NCBI RefSeq assembly: GCF_964340395.1
Contig: NC_135566.1
Coordinates: 17,032,501-17,096,500, forward strand
From: Glandiceps talaboti
Lineage: Eukaryota > Hemichordata > Enteropneusta > Spengelidae
Length of the DNA stretch: 64,000 nucleotides
Direction: 5' to 3'
The position numbers were made by a program, and so were the translations under genes. The notes under the pieces were generated by a model. The model saw nothing but the letters and a program-made list of their open reading frames with translations. It searched no databases and was not told the DNA's origin. Within the stretch, counting starts at the first letter, position 1, and each line of letters opens with the position of its first letter. Shown here piece after piece: positions 1 through 61,483 of the stretch.

Positions 1-1550
1 TTCCATTTCTCAGGTAAAATATTTTGATTTTGGTCAGAAAATTAATATTCAATCTGGTTGTTTTCAGATATAAAGGTAATTATTGTATTCATAAATATCT
101 TTTGCAAATTGTGTAAGTATATGACAATACTAAAATGCGTCACGACGATAACTCCTTATCAACCGGGTTACATACCTTGTGAACGGACGTAGACAATGGG
201 AAAAAAGAACAGCGCCAACGTCCAACGTACAGACATGATTCGCGAAGAGATCATTTGGTTGCTGCAATGTTTTGAAGCTGTCAATTATCTATTGGTTGTC
301 CCATGAGATGAGGTAGGCCAGAGGTATAACAAGAGCTTGTTTTGTACACAATGGCTGACGTGAGTCAAATTGTGCACCACCTTCGTGAGTCGGGCCAAAC
401 CTGTGTCTTGTGTATTTGCATATGAATAAGCTCACTTTCACATTCTCAATAAATCCAACACACCCATTAGCGTTGACTGTTTTTTTTTGAGTGACCCCTA
501 TCACCTAAATCTGATTATTTTTTTGTAAACTTCATACGGTACAAATTTTTCTTGCAAATATACGCTATATTACGTGTTTAGAATATCCATGTTGCGTTTC
601 TTTGACTAAATCTCGATTTGTTTTGATCCATTCCTCATTCTTACAGCGGAACCATGCTACCTGTCTTACACAAGCACTTTTGCGCATGTCTGTTGACTCT
701 CGCGAAGGTCATACATATTGTAAGTGAAGATCGAAAACTCATAAATAAACCAGACGACTCTGACAACAAGCTTAATAATGCGTAACACCACAGAATAAGC
801 CTCATGTCTGATGGGATGGTGACGTTCTTGAAATGTTTAAACCCGCTCAGTAGCTGTCGGACCCGGGGCTGTGACCCATTCATTCGAGGTGTTTTATTGC
901 TGTACCGTGTTCTTCTGATGTTTTTGAACTTTGGGTACGCAGACGCTGATGTTGAATTTTATGACATTTTACATTTTACGACAGGAACGTTAACCCTCCA
1001 TTATGAGTCATGGGTTGTTTACTAAATGCGATCAATGAACTATAACCACAGTTTCAAACACAAAAAGAAGTAAAAGATATTCTGCATATTAAATGAACCT
1101 TGCATGACAACAATAACGTTAAATGTAACAAGTGGATTAGCATTCTAGAAGAAACTACTGTTCATCGTTATAAATCTAGATTTCACTATAATTATTCCCT
1201 TACATAAAATCATGTTGTTTACGAGTACTAAATCTATAGATATTTCTGATCAGAGAGAATTAACTACAATTCAATAAGTAACGATGAATTTGAGGATTTG
1301 ATGATTAGGTCAAATTTGTAAAGTGTGTTGCCGATAACCAGAGCGATCCTAGTTTAAACCCGACGCCAAAAATTGTGACAATGTACTTCAGTTTCCGTAT
1401 ACACCTTCATGTCTTTGCCTCATTTGTGGGCACTTTAAAAAAAATCGTATTCTAGAGAGTAACCGGGTATTTTAGACAATACAGTCTGCATAATATGTTA
1501 GTCTACTTAACTTTTAATTGTCTTCATTCACTTCTTTTACACCTCATCCC
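1..1550. other. no gene recognised
   Basis: Short open frames exist on both strands, but none has a recognisable domain, splice context or codon pattern. The region could hold downstream exons of the minus-strand reeler gene if that gene is longer, but I found none. Confidence 0.5.
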
Positions 1551-1810
<260 letters not shown>

Positions 1811-2543
1811 ATTGTGACCGATGAGTATCTTATCTCGGAAGTAATTTTTAAAAAATTAAAGTAAAATAAAATAAAATTCCGCATGTTTACAATTACTTTG
1901 CCTTATAATCTTGAATTAAAAATTAATAGGTCTCTTTTTCTAGGAATTCAACGTCTAATGACTTCCTTGTATGTCAAGGTAAATGTTGAAGTAAAATAAA
2001 GGAAATGAAAAGGAATTTGTCATTGTGTTCAATTAATTCAACGAGTGGCGTAAACGAGGGCGTGCTTCTTTTAAGAAGTAAATCGAGAGTTCCTGCAGGT
2101 TTTCAACGAGTGTTCCGATATTTCGAGACACGGAGAGCATGGTGTCTTCAAGTACAGTAACGTACTCTATTTGCTTATTTGACAAACACCTCACAGACCA
2201 CAGACAGAGGAAAGCTTAAAATAATGACCCGGGGGGTTAAATGTTAACACGGTAACTTTCGCTATAATCAATCACCTCATTTTGTGTCATGGTGGTGATG
2301 TCGAAGTAGTGATTTACTGGACTGTAAAAAAGGTCTTTCTGTTCGCATTCTACAGCTCAAGCAAACGTCACGATTCAACACAAAACCTATTGATCGCCTG
2401 AATTCACAAATACCACTATACATTTTCTTACAACTGACTTTGTATGCTAAGTATGACAAATCGACCTTCTCTAAAGCTCTACTTAAGTTACAAAGCAAGT
2501 CTTCTAATGATTTGAGCTGATTTTTTACAAGTCAAAATATTAC

Positions 2544-2656
2544 TGTTGTTTTGTTTTGTTTTGTTTTGTTTTGTTTTGTTTTGTTTTGTTTTGTTTTGTT
2601 TTGTTTTGTTTTGCTTTGTTTTGCTTTGCTTTGCTTTGTTTTGCTTTGCTTAGCTT
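2544..2656. repeat. (TTTTG)n microsatellite
   Basis: A pure TTTTG run in the first 75 bases grades into TTTGC variants on the right side. Confidence 0.97.
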
Positions 2657-2659
2657 TGG

Positions 2660-4990
2660 ATTGTCGCCAAGAGTACTCAACCCGGATAAGTAAAGGAAAT
2701 AAAACGAAGCGCATTAGTACCGAGTTGCATTTCCTCCTGTTACCACGCCCCCCTTCGTCATTCGGGGTGTGGTGACGTGGTGACCTATCAGTACAGCCCT
2801 ATCTTCTCATTTTCACGTGCACACCTGTATTCACTGCATTCAAACCAGTGCACAGTGTTGCGCACTTGGTATTAGTATAGGAAATAGTATTATTAAAATA
2901 TGGAAATAACCTATCATAACGCAACAAAATGTAACATTTTTAACCATATTTGTTTTTGTTTTGATATGTTTTATATCTTCGTCAAAAGTTGGTAATAAGC
3001 AGTCACTCTCTAAAACAGTTTAAAGGGGACTGCCGCCACTACAGGAAATAATGACATTTTTTGTAAACTTCTGAGATCAGGGATTAATTTCACGATTTTA
3101 TATCGCTTACATTTTGCGCAATTGGCGAACAGAAACTTGTCCCTTGGTAACTGTTACAATTACATATTTTCTAATAAATTGTTCAGGATTTATTATTCAA
3201 CAAAGCTGGACTTTTTGTTTGATTTTCTGCATATATAAATATTAGTTTTAAAAAATGTCAAATTTGCCATATTTAACATAATTGTCCATAATTTACATAT
3301 ATTTACACATTTTAATCACTCAATATCGTCTACCTGGCAACGTTCTGGAAAGGCCACAATTGAAACAAGGAATAATTTTTTTTGCAGAACGAGTAATAGC
3401 TTGAGAAAAAAAATGAATGTACCAAAAAACATAATTCTATTCTAAGTAGGGTACATGTAAGCTTAATTGTAATGTACGTATATCTCTTTTATGTTATTCA
3501 AACTTGTCAGACGACTTTCCAGATATATTTTTCCTTGACAGAAAGAGGATTTAAATTTGGAGAAAAAATCTATACATATAAATGTGGTATAAACTTGCTC
3601 CTTTTTAAGCAAATGAAAGCATGTACTGAATAGACTCGAAGGATAACATACACTGAGGACAAGTTGCTTGGAGTAATAAGAGTTGCCATGTTTGGTTAGT
3701 AGCTATGGTAAGTTGACAGGCGTCAGCAAAAAATGACTGCAAAACATGTTAATTCATTTATGAATCGATTTCGATGATTGACAAAATGCATTTACAGAAC
3801 ATGTCGTTCACTTAAGTGTATTGACTCAAAGGCTGAGATAATTGAATATTGAATATCGGAAAATAATCCTTTTGGGCAGAACACACAACTAGGTCGACGT
3901 TTGAATGAGTCATATTTCAAAAGTCTGAGTAAAATAACAACAGTAAAATAATCTAATACAAAATTATAGTGAAAATGGGCTTTTTTCGTTGTTGCAATTA
4001 TGTAACTCATTATAGCGTTCATACAAGGGACTTTAAAGCGGTTGGTTTCATTATGTTTTACCGTGTGTTCTATTTTGACTAGCAAAACGTGCACTTCTAG
4101 TATGCAATATAGATATATATTAGGTTAGTGAGTTGAAGAGTTACTATGCAATTTACCGCTAATATTAATGTCTCCACTTTCGAATAGACAACAGCGATGT
4201 GAATCATGTTGGTGTGGGAGGGGTCTACGAGCACAGGGACACGTATTATTTTGTTCGTTTCATAAAGAAAATATCACACGAATCCTGCTACTACAAATGT
4301 ATCAATATACACTCTATACTTAAAAGTAGGGAACATTTATTTACTGACAGGTAATAACATTACAATATGTAGCCTGTAGACCAGGAAACAGGCTCTAAGA
4401 AATACTACACGTCCCTATGTTAACGATGGGGTTATCTCGATGTATGTAGCAAAGCTTAAGGGAGCCTTGTGGACCTGTTTAAAAGTTGCATTGTTATAAA
4501 TTAGTTCTGATAATTATTGTGGTCTGTTTTTTTAAAAATATAGACCCTTAGAAGATCTTGTCGCATACTTGGCACCAAATAATTCACGTCAATTACATGT
4601 TTCCGGGATTTAACGCATCACAATTTTGACAGTGTGGGAATTTTGGTAGATCTGTTGGTGTGTAGAAGGGAGTATAGTAGTTGTCAGAGAGTTATTAGAT
4701 TGTTATAGTACACTTCCATTGTGTGTGTTGGTGGGGGGGGGGGGGCACACGGAAACTACGATCGCCAGCAATACGGGCCTAGCTTGGCTATGAAGTAATA
4801 TTCCAGGAGTTACCCTGGGGGGGGGGGGTTTAAGGTGACTGTACAAGTTACTGCTTTTTGATTTCTGAAACCAAGGCTTTATGTATAGTTAGTACTTTAT
4901 AATCGTTGCCTGTGTGCGACTCAGGATAGTGGGTGACCATACAATTTGCGAACAACAAAAACAACAACAAAATTCTAGAACAAATTACTT
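2660..4990. other. AT-rich non-coding stretch downstream of the reeler gene
   Basis: No exon recognised. It contains G-runs at about 4731-4745 and 4817-4830, which on the minus strand are C-runs that could serve as a polypyrimidine tract. It probably includes the 3' untranslated region of the reeler gene. Confidence 0.45.
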
Positions 4991-5000
4991 TTCTACTCAC

Positions 5001-14405
<9,405 letters not shown>

Positions 14406-15735
14406 CTTTGTATACTATTTGCTCACCCACTGAAGGTACGTACGGTGTGATCACTGTCTCTTTTCAATCGTGTTGTTTCAGGTATGGTTCATTCTAAAAC
14501 ACAGGTGGGTAAAAGATGTTGAAACTGTACCGATTCTCTGTTCAAATGCACAATAAAACATGCCCTTACAGATCATTGTATTTTTATTCAACACATTATC
14601 TTTCTCCGTACAACATTTCGATTCATAGACATATAAAGAAAAAAAAATTTGATATGTAAAGCAACAAGGTCATTGTGCAAATCATAATATGGCATCATTA
14701 GAACCCGAGCTGACTTTAAATTTCCGGGGAAAAAAACGACAGTCGGGGTGTAATTCAACACAACATTCGCACACTCTTCAATGGCTAGCTATCAATTTCC
14801 CCCTTAAATTCAACCTCAGACCACTAACGAATCAACGGATTGTCCTACGTCATCAGGCTTATATACGTTGGCGATGAACGTCTAGTACAATTCTTGGAGC
14901 AAGTCCGATCACATTCTTTACCACGTGTAAAGATTAGACTGTGGTTGGACGACATAGAACAACATACGTGTACTTGCAACGAATAAAACTACGGGTTTTG
15001 GAGCCGACGTGATCGACTGCACTGTTCTGATAACTTCACCCTTCTCAAGTCAGCCTCGGAAAGCCCCGTGTAGGTGTCCGCCTGTAGAAGCTGCTACCCA
15101 CCCCCTTGTCATTTAAAGGCATGTCCCTTAGTTATGTAGCTGAAAGGAAACGCCCTCAAAAATGGCTTCGACCAGACAATAGCCTCCCGGCCTTTTTTGA
15201 ATAGATGTGTCTACAACACAATGGGCAATGTCTAAGATCGGAGTCGGTGTGTTGACCCTTTGGGTTAACAATACATTTGGATGTGTTTGTAGTTGTTTTC
15301 GTATTGGCATTGATTTAACTTCCAAACTCTGTATTGAACTGAATCTAGAGATGACTGGTAAACCATGTAGTATGTATATATGTTACAATATAACCACAAA
15401 TAAATGAGGGTGAATTTAACTGTATACCAGTATTAGTACACTGGTACCAGTTTTCGTGGGGGGTGGGGGGGGGGGGGGTAGTGATGTTTCAGATGCATCT
15501 GTTATTCTCATATCGGTAAATACGAGTAATATATCTGTTTAGTCCCGAACACTGTGACGTGGGAAAAAAACCGGTAGACCAGAATAAAGATTAGCGTCAC
15601 AATACTTAGCGGGATTGTGTGTAACACAATTAAGTTTCTCTTTGTTTTGTATACATTTTATTATGCAGAGAAGTATTGTTCTACAGGTGAACATTGATGA
15701 TGTAACTATGGTTTCACTAATTAACCAAAGGGTTA
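14406..15735. promoter_or_regulatory. upstream region of the reeler gene, intergenic
   Basis: This lies between two divergent genes and must hold the reeler promoter, but I see no clear TATA box or initiator. A G-run occurs at about 15459-15478. No gene recognised. Confidence 0.35.
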
Positions 15736-15737
15736 CT

Positions 15738-15769
15738 AGTTAGTTAGTTAGTTAGTCAGTCAGTCAGTC

Positions 15770-15803
<34 letters not shown>

Positions 15804-15825
15804 GTAGTTAGTTAGTTAGTTAGTT
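15738..15825. repeat. (TTAG)n microsatellite with TCAG variants
   Basis: TTAG repeats are interrupted by a block of four TCAG units near 15755. Confidence 0.95.
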
Positions 15826-16583
15826 TTTATTTAATTTAATCAAGTAATAGATTGGATGTTTAGTTGGTCAGTCGTCGACTGGCACACTTAATTACACGAT
15901 GAATTAATTCGATAATATATTATTTTACAGTTAAAAAATAATATATGTTAATTAAACTTCAGAATGAATAGCAACAGAACAATAGAAATAATATCAATTA
16001 TATAAATCAATTAATTGAATGATGACTCAACTGAATGTCCGCTGCCAAAAACAAAGGCCATTGCTCTCTAAAAAGACGTTCGTTGCACACTTTAAAAAAA
16101 ACATTACTCGAGGTAAAAGTAAGACACACGTTGTGTATACATGCATTTACTGTGTCTGTGAGTTTTTGGCCTGATATATAGTATGGTTCGACCCATTGTC
16201 GCAAACCAGAGCTGTTATTTCTTCCGCGATACTGCCGTTAAAGAGACTGTGGTTTATGTGTTCGGCCATTCAGACTGATAATGTATCCATGGTATATGGA
16301 CACCTGATCTAGCTAGGTCGTTGCACTGATATGAGAACGACCTAGCGAATCTTTTGTAGTTATACAACGTGTACGACAACACTGTTTGTTTTAACATTAC
16401 ACAAGTAGTACCTAGTAGAGACATGTACAGGTTTATGTTTGCTCAGTGGCAAGTAGACACACTTCATAGGGAAAAACAAATCGTAGTATTGCATAGAAGT
16501 TTGTCAGTGAAAGTGGGTTGGCTGAGGGGGGGGGGGGGTGACTACCATCATTGGTTGATTGGCGAACGGATTGGCAGGATCAC

Positions 16584-17102
16584 CTGATTGATTGATTGAC
16601 GGACGGACTGACTGACTGACTGACTGACTGACTGACTGACTGACTGACTGACTGACTGACTGACTGACTGACTGACTGTATGTATGTATGTATGTATGTA
16701 TGTATGTATGTATGTATGTATGTATGTATGTATGTGTGTGTGTAAGTATGTGTGTGTGTATGTATGTGTGTGTGTATGTATGTATGTATGTATGTATGTA
16801 TGTATGTATGTATGTATGTGTGTATGTGTGTATGTATGTATGTATGTATGTATGTATGTATGTATGTGTGTGTATGTATGTATGTATGTATGTATGTATG
16901 TATGTATGTATGTATGTATGTATGTATGTATGTATGTATGTATATATGTATGTATGTATGTATGTGTGTGTGTGTGTATGTATGTATGACTGACTAACTA
17001 GACAGACTGACTAGCTGAGTGATCGTAACTGACGGACCACCCGTGACTGACTATTGGAATAGATTACTGACTGACTGACTGACTGACTGACTGACTGACT
17101 GA
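16584..17102. repeat. compound (TGAC)n-(TATG)n microsatellite
   Basis: TGAC repeats run to about 16678, then TATG with TG interruptions to about 16990. After diverged spacing a second CTGA block lies at 17063-17102. Confidence 0.96.
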
Positions 17103-17982
17103 CCGATTTCTTTATTTACTTCAATTTCCTTCGTTTATTGTCGTTTTTTTTGTTCCGGGAGTGGGCGGGGTTTTATGTGAGGTATGCATTCAAAATTTCA
17201 TTATACACAATATATAAAATCAAATTGATTTTAGGTTTTGGGTGCGTATCAGCGCCCCAGCGCCCTCAACGTCAATCATGATTTTAACCTGTCTCTGAAC
17301 TGCTTTTGGGTAAAAATAAGATCAACCACTGATCAACATTTACAATGGCTAATTATTTGTGTTTTAGCAATTTTCAGTAAAAATATTGTGGTTGTGTCTG
17401 ATCAAAAAAAAGACACGCCAGTTACAAATAGTACAGGATGAAGTTAATGAAAACATACGCGACGAGAATAGCTTTGTTCTTGTTGCCACTATGCAATTGT
17501 ATTAGGTACAATACTCCTTTTATCTGTTGCTCCATGTGTAATTTATACATATATATATATGTGTGTATGTGATACAAGAAACAAAGGACATTGTCAGTGT
17601 ATTTGCAACATAAAATAACAGGAAATAATACAAACAATAGTAAACGTTCCCTTCCGTTATTAGTGGGAATGGTATACATGATCACTGCAAGTCTCAACAT
17701 GTATTGTGTAACAGTAGCTTCACTCACTACAAACAAAGGATAATCATATATACATTATAAATTCCTACATACATGGATCACAATTAGTATACAAAAGTTA
17801 TGGACGATGTTTTTTAAGCGGTTCACTAGTGCCACGAGTCATATTTCTTCACATGTACTTACATGTAATAGATGGACCCGGAAGACCAGAAACCCATATT
17901 CTTATCGTCACCATATTTTCCAATTATGGGATGTATTTATTCGTGTAAAATGCAAGGATAACACAGACAGTTATATATGTAT

Positions 17983-17990
<8 letters not shown>
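17103..17990. other. intergenic, no gene recognised
   Basis: Short open frames on both strands lack domain character. Confidence 0.45.

Positions 17991-18059
<69 letters not shown>
17991..18059. repeat. (TA)n microsatellite
   Basis: About 34 TA units. Confidence 0.97.
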
Positions 18060-18060
<1 letters not shown>

Positions 18061-18244
18061 GTACACATATATACATATATATTATATATAGCATCTAACT
18101 TGATGGTACTATGCATACAAAATAGCTATATAGGTATAGCTCAGATCTGCCACTCTTCATATAGTTATCGGTACAGACACCTACAGCCCGGGGGGGGGGG
18201 GGGTTTACACCACTGACCAGATCTGATAGGGGTTTGCGGCCAAT

Positions 18245-18480
18245 GCTGTCAACCCAAGACCCCATTTTAGACCCATTTTGACCAAAAACCAATATACTAT
18301 TTTAGACCATTCAAATTTTATAAGACCCCATTGTAGACCAAAATTAAATATATAATTACCGATATGAAAATGTCAACCAGCGAAATAACAGGAGGATCCC
18401 AAGGGAAATTCCCAGAAATTTCGAACCAGTCGAGAATTTATTATGTGGTTCTTCCAGGACCCCATTTCAGACCAAACAAA
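18245..18480. repeat. diverged short repeats with AGACCCCATTTTAGACC motif
   Basis: Four imperfect occurrences of a CCCATTTTAGACC/CCCATTGTAGACC-type motif in about 230 bp. Origin unknown. Confidence 0.5.
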
Positions 18481-18499
18481 ATTGACCTACCTACTTATC

Positions 18500-18665
18500 T
18501 ATCTCCATCTATCCATCCACCAACCTACCCAGACTTCCATCCATCCATCCCTGCATCCACACCTCCATCCATCCAACCAACCAACCAACTAACCAACCAA
18601 CCAACCATCCATCCATCCATCCATCCATCCACCCACCCATCCATCCATTCATCCCTCCATCTAGA
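18500..18665. repeat. (CCAT)n microsatellite, interrupted
   Basis: CCAT units are mixed with CCAA, CCAC and CTCC variants. Confidence 0.93.
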
Positions 18666-18829
18666 TAGCTAATTAGCGCTAATTAATTTACGAGTATTAA
18701 TGCAGTAGTCTGTCAAAATCATACGACCTCTTCCCATGGTATCGTAGTGTGAGAAGTACTGTAATTCGTATTCATCACAAGTACTCAACATGTCAAAGAA
18801 TGATTTATCGGAATGTTATGTCGGGAAAC

Positions 18830-19019
18830 CAATCGACGACAACCTCCTGTCCCGACAGGCTAGACCTGGGCCTCGGCCTTGACACCATCCCGGGTCGCCT
18901 TGTTACTGATGACATATCCATGCCCAATCCTTGACCTCAGTCCAACCTGTATAGCGCCCTCTGTAATTCACTGATACCCATAATGCCTATGTAATGGTAT
19001 GATACACTAAACTCTAGAC
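18830..19019 (+). promoter_or_regulatory. presumed rogdi promoter and 5' untranslated region
   Basis: A locally GC-richer stretch with several CG dinucleotides precedes the rogdi ATG, unlike its AT-rich surroundings. On the minus strand it contains CAGAGGGCGC near 18952-18961, similar to part of a CTCF consensus. No TATA box seen. The position is inferred from the start codon. Confidence 0.35.
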
Positions 19020-57325
<38,306 letters not shown>

Positions 57326-57870
57326 AGACTGTGTGCAACAGAAAGCAGCCACGTTGTGGTGACTGAAAATACAATTCAGATTGGAATGGCTGCTGACTGG
57401 TTCACCAAGAAACCTATAGGCAGCTGCACAAGGTAGAAGTAACAGGGAGGAAGAAGAGTGTGATGTGTTTTGTAAAAAAAAAAAAAAAATGTATATCTCA
57501 GGTGTCTCTAGAGTGTTTCTTCCATGATTGTGTTACCATAGAAACAGTGCAACTGGAGCAATTGTGACTATGCAATAAGGTGTTGTGATCTACATTTTGA
57601 TTGGTTCGTCAACTTTAATTGTATCAAAACTAACAAATCAGCAATTATACAACATGTAATGTAGAAGATTATGAATCATACTAACTAACAGTACAACTAC
57701 TTGTACGACACTTTTTGTCTGTCGGAAATATTGTAAGTTAATACCTTTGAAATGCACTTCCTCTTGACTATCATATAGTATTATAATATAAGTACTCCAT
57801 TTTACTCCTCCAAGTAAAATTACCTTCTTCCCACTGTGAATAAAAATGAATTTAATATATCGTTATTTCT
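57326..57870 (+). other. probable rogdi 3' untranslated region
   Basis: Non-coding sequence follows the stop. An AATAAA hexamer at 57839-57844 is the first good polyadenylation signal, with T-rich sequence soon after. An A-run sits at about 57474-57489. The exact cleavage point is inferred, not seen. Confidence 0.45.
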
Positions 57871-58029
57871 GTCACTTTGTTAAAATTAGACAGTCTATTC
57901 AGAAGGCGTAAAGTACCGATCTATTTGAACTGAAAAAAGGAAGACAGCAAAAGAAGTTTGCAATTTATACTATGAATAATTTTAGTGGCGGGAAAAGATT
58001 ATTTTTAAGTTTTAGTGTGGTATTATATA

Positions 58030-58330
58030 CCGTGCCAAAAAAAGAGAATTGTTTCTGGTCAGGACAGTTTGTCTAAAATGGTGCAATGGCGCTATTTTTT
58101 TCTCTCAAAAAACCTGTCACTCAAGAGCAAGTGTGTATGTGGGGCAGATGTGATTTGCTTGTTCATGGTTGGCTCTGCAGTTGTCTTCACTGAAGTAGGA
58201 GGGTTATTTTTGTGTTTCCCCACGGCTCTGCAGACTGCATTGGCTGGACAAACACACACACACACAAAAAGACTGGTGCGATGCACGCGCTGACCAGAAA
58301 CAATTCTTTCTTTTTTTTAGGCCTAATAGT
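58030..58330. mobile_element. foldback element with AGAATTGTTTCTGGTCAG arms
   Basis: The left arm AAAGAGAATTGTTTCTGGTC pairs with the right arm GACCAGAAACAATTCTTTCT. About 300 bp, with a short CA run near the right arm. An apparent 92-codon frame across it is not protein-like. Confidence 0.75.
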
Positions 58331-58493
58331 GCAATGTATATGAGTCAGAAACTGCCACAAAAAATGCCACCTAAAGCACAGTACTAAGTTAAAGATGTAA
58401 CATGAGGGAAAAGTGATTTTATTGCATCAGTTTATCTGGTATTATAAGCAGGTAGTGAGCATATAATAACTGCAGTGTCTTGATAAACATTTA

Positions 58494-59052
58494 CTAGTTG
58501 CTAGACACACTTTCTGATTGCTAGGTACATATTCTAGTTGCTAAGTATACTGTCATTACTAGGCACACTTTCTGATTGCTAGGTACATATTCTAGTTGCT
58601 AAGTATACTGTCATTAATACTAGGCACACTTTCTGATTGCTAGGTACATATTCTAGTTGCTAAGTATACTGTCACTACTAGGTACACTTTCTGATTGCTA
58701 GGTACATATTCTAGTTGCTAAGTATACTGTCACTACTAGGTACACTTTCTGATTGCTAGGTACATATTCTAGTTGCTAAGTATACTGTCATTAATACTAG
58801 GCACACTTTCTGATTGCTAGGTACATATTCTAGTTGCTAAGTACACTGTCATTACTAGGTACACTCAACTATTTCCAGCCTAAATACCTGGTTGTTGCAA
58901 GGTACACATTTTCTAGTTGCTAGGTACTTTATTGCTAGTTGCTAGGTACATTTTCTAGTCCCTAAGTACACTTTCTATTTGCTAGACACATTTGCTAGTT
59001 GCTAAGTACATTTGCTAGTTGCTAGGTACACTTTCTAGTTGCTAGGTACACA
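58494..59052. repeat. minisatellite with CTAGTTGCTAGGTACA motif
   Basis: A short motif (GATTGCTAGGTACATATTCT, AGTTGCTAAGTATACTGTCA) is iterated. In 58510-58860 about five copies of a longer unit of some 60-66 bp, alternating CATTACTAGG and CATTAATACTAGG variants, are followed by simpler short copies to 59052. Confidence 0.93.
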
Positions 59053-59689
59053 TGCACAAGATACATATTTCTATTCAATGAAGAGAATAGTTTTCATAAA
59101 ATATGGAATTATTTAGAAATTGATTTTACATGTATTAAATATACAAACCCCAAGCATTTATTCATGAGACCTAGTTGTCTTTGAACTTTTGTTTTTCATA
59201 AATTTGTTTTCAGTTCTGTTATTATCAAGAAAATGCTTTCTTTCACAAAGCTGATGCAATTTTTATCCTGATACTAATATCCAGATCCTGTTACGGTAAC
59301 ATCGTGTCAGTTGGGGGGAGGGGGGGGGGGTGTCTACTTTTGGAGGTGTAAAATAGTATGTTCTGTCATAGATCCAAGATATTTCCACTTAACTTCTCTA
59401 ATCATCAACAACAAATTCAAAAGTTAGATTTGTAGAAGTGTAGTCGTACTGATACTTATCCTGAACTGATCACACAATTTGTAATGATCAAAGAAAACTT
59501 ATTTTTTGTTAACACGGATGATATTTTGTTGATTTTGTAAATACTTTTGTCAGCAAAAAAACATCACCATTTCATGCAAAAGAGTACCAGATATTTTTGT
59601 TGACATGTTTGAGAATCTTACATCGAGATGTTTTTATGTTGGTTTATTTCACAGAAATAGATAGTAATCAGAATCGCACTATTCCTAAT

Positions 59690-59920
59690 ATTATACATTT
59701 AGATGTTATTCTCAAGTATTTTCCAGTTGAGTGAAGAAAAATATTGGAGAATAACATAATTATACCAGTGCCAGTAACATCAAAGAAAAATCTGGGAAAG
59801 TAATGCTGATTTTATCATATTTTGAACACAGCAGAACCAGTGATGTAGACATGCATTGTTGGTGACATACACATAGACATGTGTTGTTGTGGCATAGAAC
59901 GACCAGTGTATATATTCCAT
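59690..59920. mobile_element. foldback element, family B (plus orientation)
   Basis: GAGAATAACATAATTATACC, TAACATCAAAGAAAAATCTG and GGGAAAGTAATG match the reverse complement of 37790-37890. AGTGAAGAAAAATATTGGAG matches the arm. Confidence 0.65.
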
Positions 59921-60124
59921 ATTTTTTGTTGAACCTGGCTCATGCATGATATAAGAATTGTTATCATCAATTTTCTTTTAATGAATACTAAAACAGCTTG
60001 AATCTTGAACTAGTTCCACACTCCATCAATTTCTTCATATGGAAAAAAAATGATGTTTTTGAAAGCCATGAACATTATTTCAGGTAAATATTAGACAATA
60101 GTGATACCAAAGTAATTTGAAGGT

Positions 60125-60520
60125 CTGCGTTTCTTCTAGTCTCGGTTACTCTCACCACTGAGGGCTCTTTTACGAGATGACCCAGACGAGAGTCTGGGGA
60201 AACCACGTTTCAACTACCCCACACCAGGAGTTTCACCGTACATTTCTTCCAAGTCATAAAGAATGGCCTTATGAGGCCTGTTTGTTGTAATTTAGATATC
60301 ACTCGCTTGAGAAGTGATAACTTGTCACAAAAATACCTAAATCGTTTAGCCTACATTTGTTGGACATGACATATTCCCCAGCATGCACTGCTCTAATAGC
60401 TACTTCCTGCACGGGCGAGTTGGAATCTCGTTTCCCCAGACTCTCACTTGGGGAGGTGTTGTAGGCAAAGCTCCCAGTGGTGAGAGTCTGGGTAACCAAG
60501 ATTACGTTTCTTCCAGTCTG
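60125..60520. mobile_element. foldback element with GAGAGTCTGGGGAAAC arms
   Basis: The left part, TTCTTCTAGTCTCGGTTACTCTCACCACTG and GAGAGTCTGGGGAAAC, is mirrored by GTTTCCCCAGACTCTCACTT and CAGTGGTGAGAGTCTGGGTAACC on the right. Total about 390 bp. Confidence 0.8.
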
Positions 60521-60660
60521 CCAGTATAGTAACATAGTCACATATCTTCCTTTACTTGAGCCATCAATATGTCTGCATACATTTAGATACAGTGTAAGAT
60601 ACATCGTGTTGTTTACTCCTACTCGGCTCTCATTTAAGTGAGGGTGAGTGGTCAGTACAT

Positions 60661-61010
60661 TAAATTGGCCATATGGATGAGGATTGAGTATTTATTTTGG
60701 ATTTTGGATTTATAAAACAATTTTATCATGGCTTTCTATGTGAAGAATTAATGTGAAACTTCCTCAAACCAAGTCTGAGGTTGTAACTCCATACATTTCA
60801 AAAACCTACAAAAACATATAAAGGTTGGTACTGTACGTACAATAACAAACATTTTACACATTTATTAACGTTTTGCTATTTATTGAGTTACAAACAAAGA
60901 CGATGTATGTTGTTTCATGTTGATTTTCCAAGTACGACGCTATGATAAAATTGTTTTATAAAGTAAAAATACAAAAGAAATACCCAATCCTCATCCATAT
61001 GGCCACTTTT
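60661..61010. mobile_element. foldback MITE, family A copy 3
   Basis: The left end GGCCATATGGATGAGGATTG pairs with the right end CAATCCTCATCCATATGGCC exactly. The arms continue through TATTTATTTTGGATTTT on the left and its degraded inverse on the right. About 350 bp. Confidence 0.85.
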
Positions 61011-61483
61011 ATAGAGCGGATGACCAGTATAATTAACATGAATTAGCATAAAAAGTCTGATGTCATCACCTTTTACCTCATAACTATATTTGATTGGCTG
61101 CAACCATAACTGGTTGCAGTATGCTAGGAATGACTCCCATTTAATACAGACATGAGAGGGCTTGGCTGATGTGCCATTGCAGCGTGACATGGCATATTTT
61201 ATAGATGTACTTTTAGATGAATCTGAAAAACATTTGTGGATATGTAGAAATGTTACTGTAAATGTAGACAGTTATATTTTCCATGAAGAATACCTTAACT
61301 TTTTTCAACTTTTGTAATCTTGGTTTTTTTAAGCATATCTTTGGCAGTTTTCTTCACACCAAGCATTCTTGGTGTATGGTCACATTTCAGAGTTTGCAAA
61401 GTTTGCTGTTTGAAAACCATGTGTACAAATATTTAAATTTATGTAAACTAATCTGTTTATGCAGCTGACAGTAAAGTGTGGTA

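Noticed and set aside
289-504. Minus-strand open frame with GCVGF as a possible DOMON exon continuing the reeler gene
   Set aside because: No further DOMON motifs and no in-phase splice sites that I could join to the exon at 5001.
58015-58293. 92-codon open frame downstream of rogdi
   Set aside because: It lies across a foldback element with a CA run; composition and lack of any recognised domain argue against a gene.
60299-60604. 101-codon minus-strand open frame
   Set aside because: It coincides with the foldback element at 60125-60520 and its flank, and shows no protein family features.
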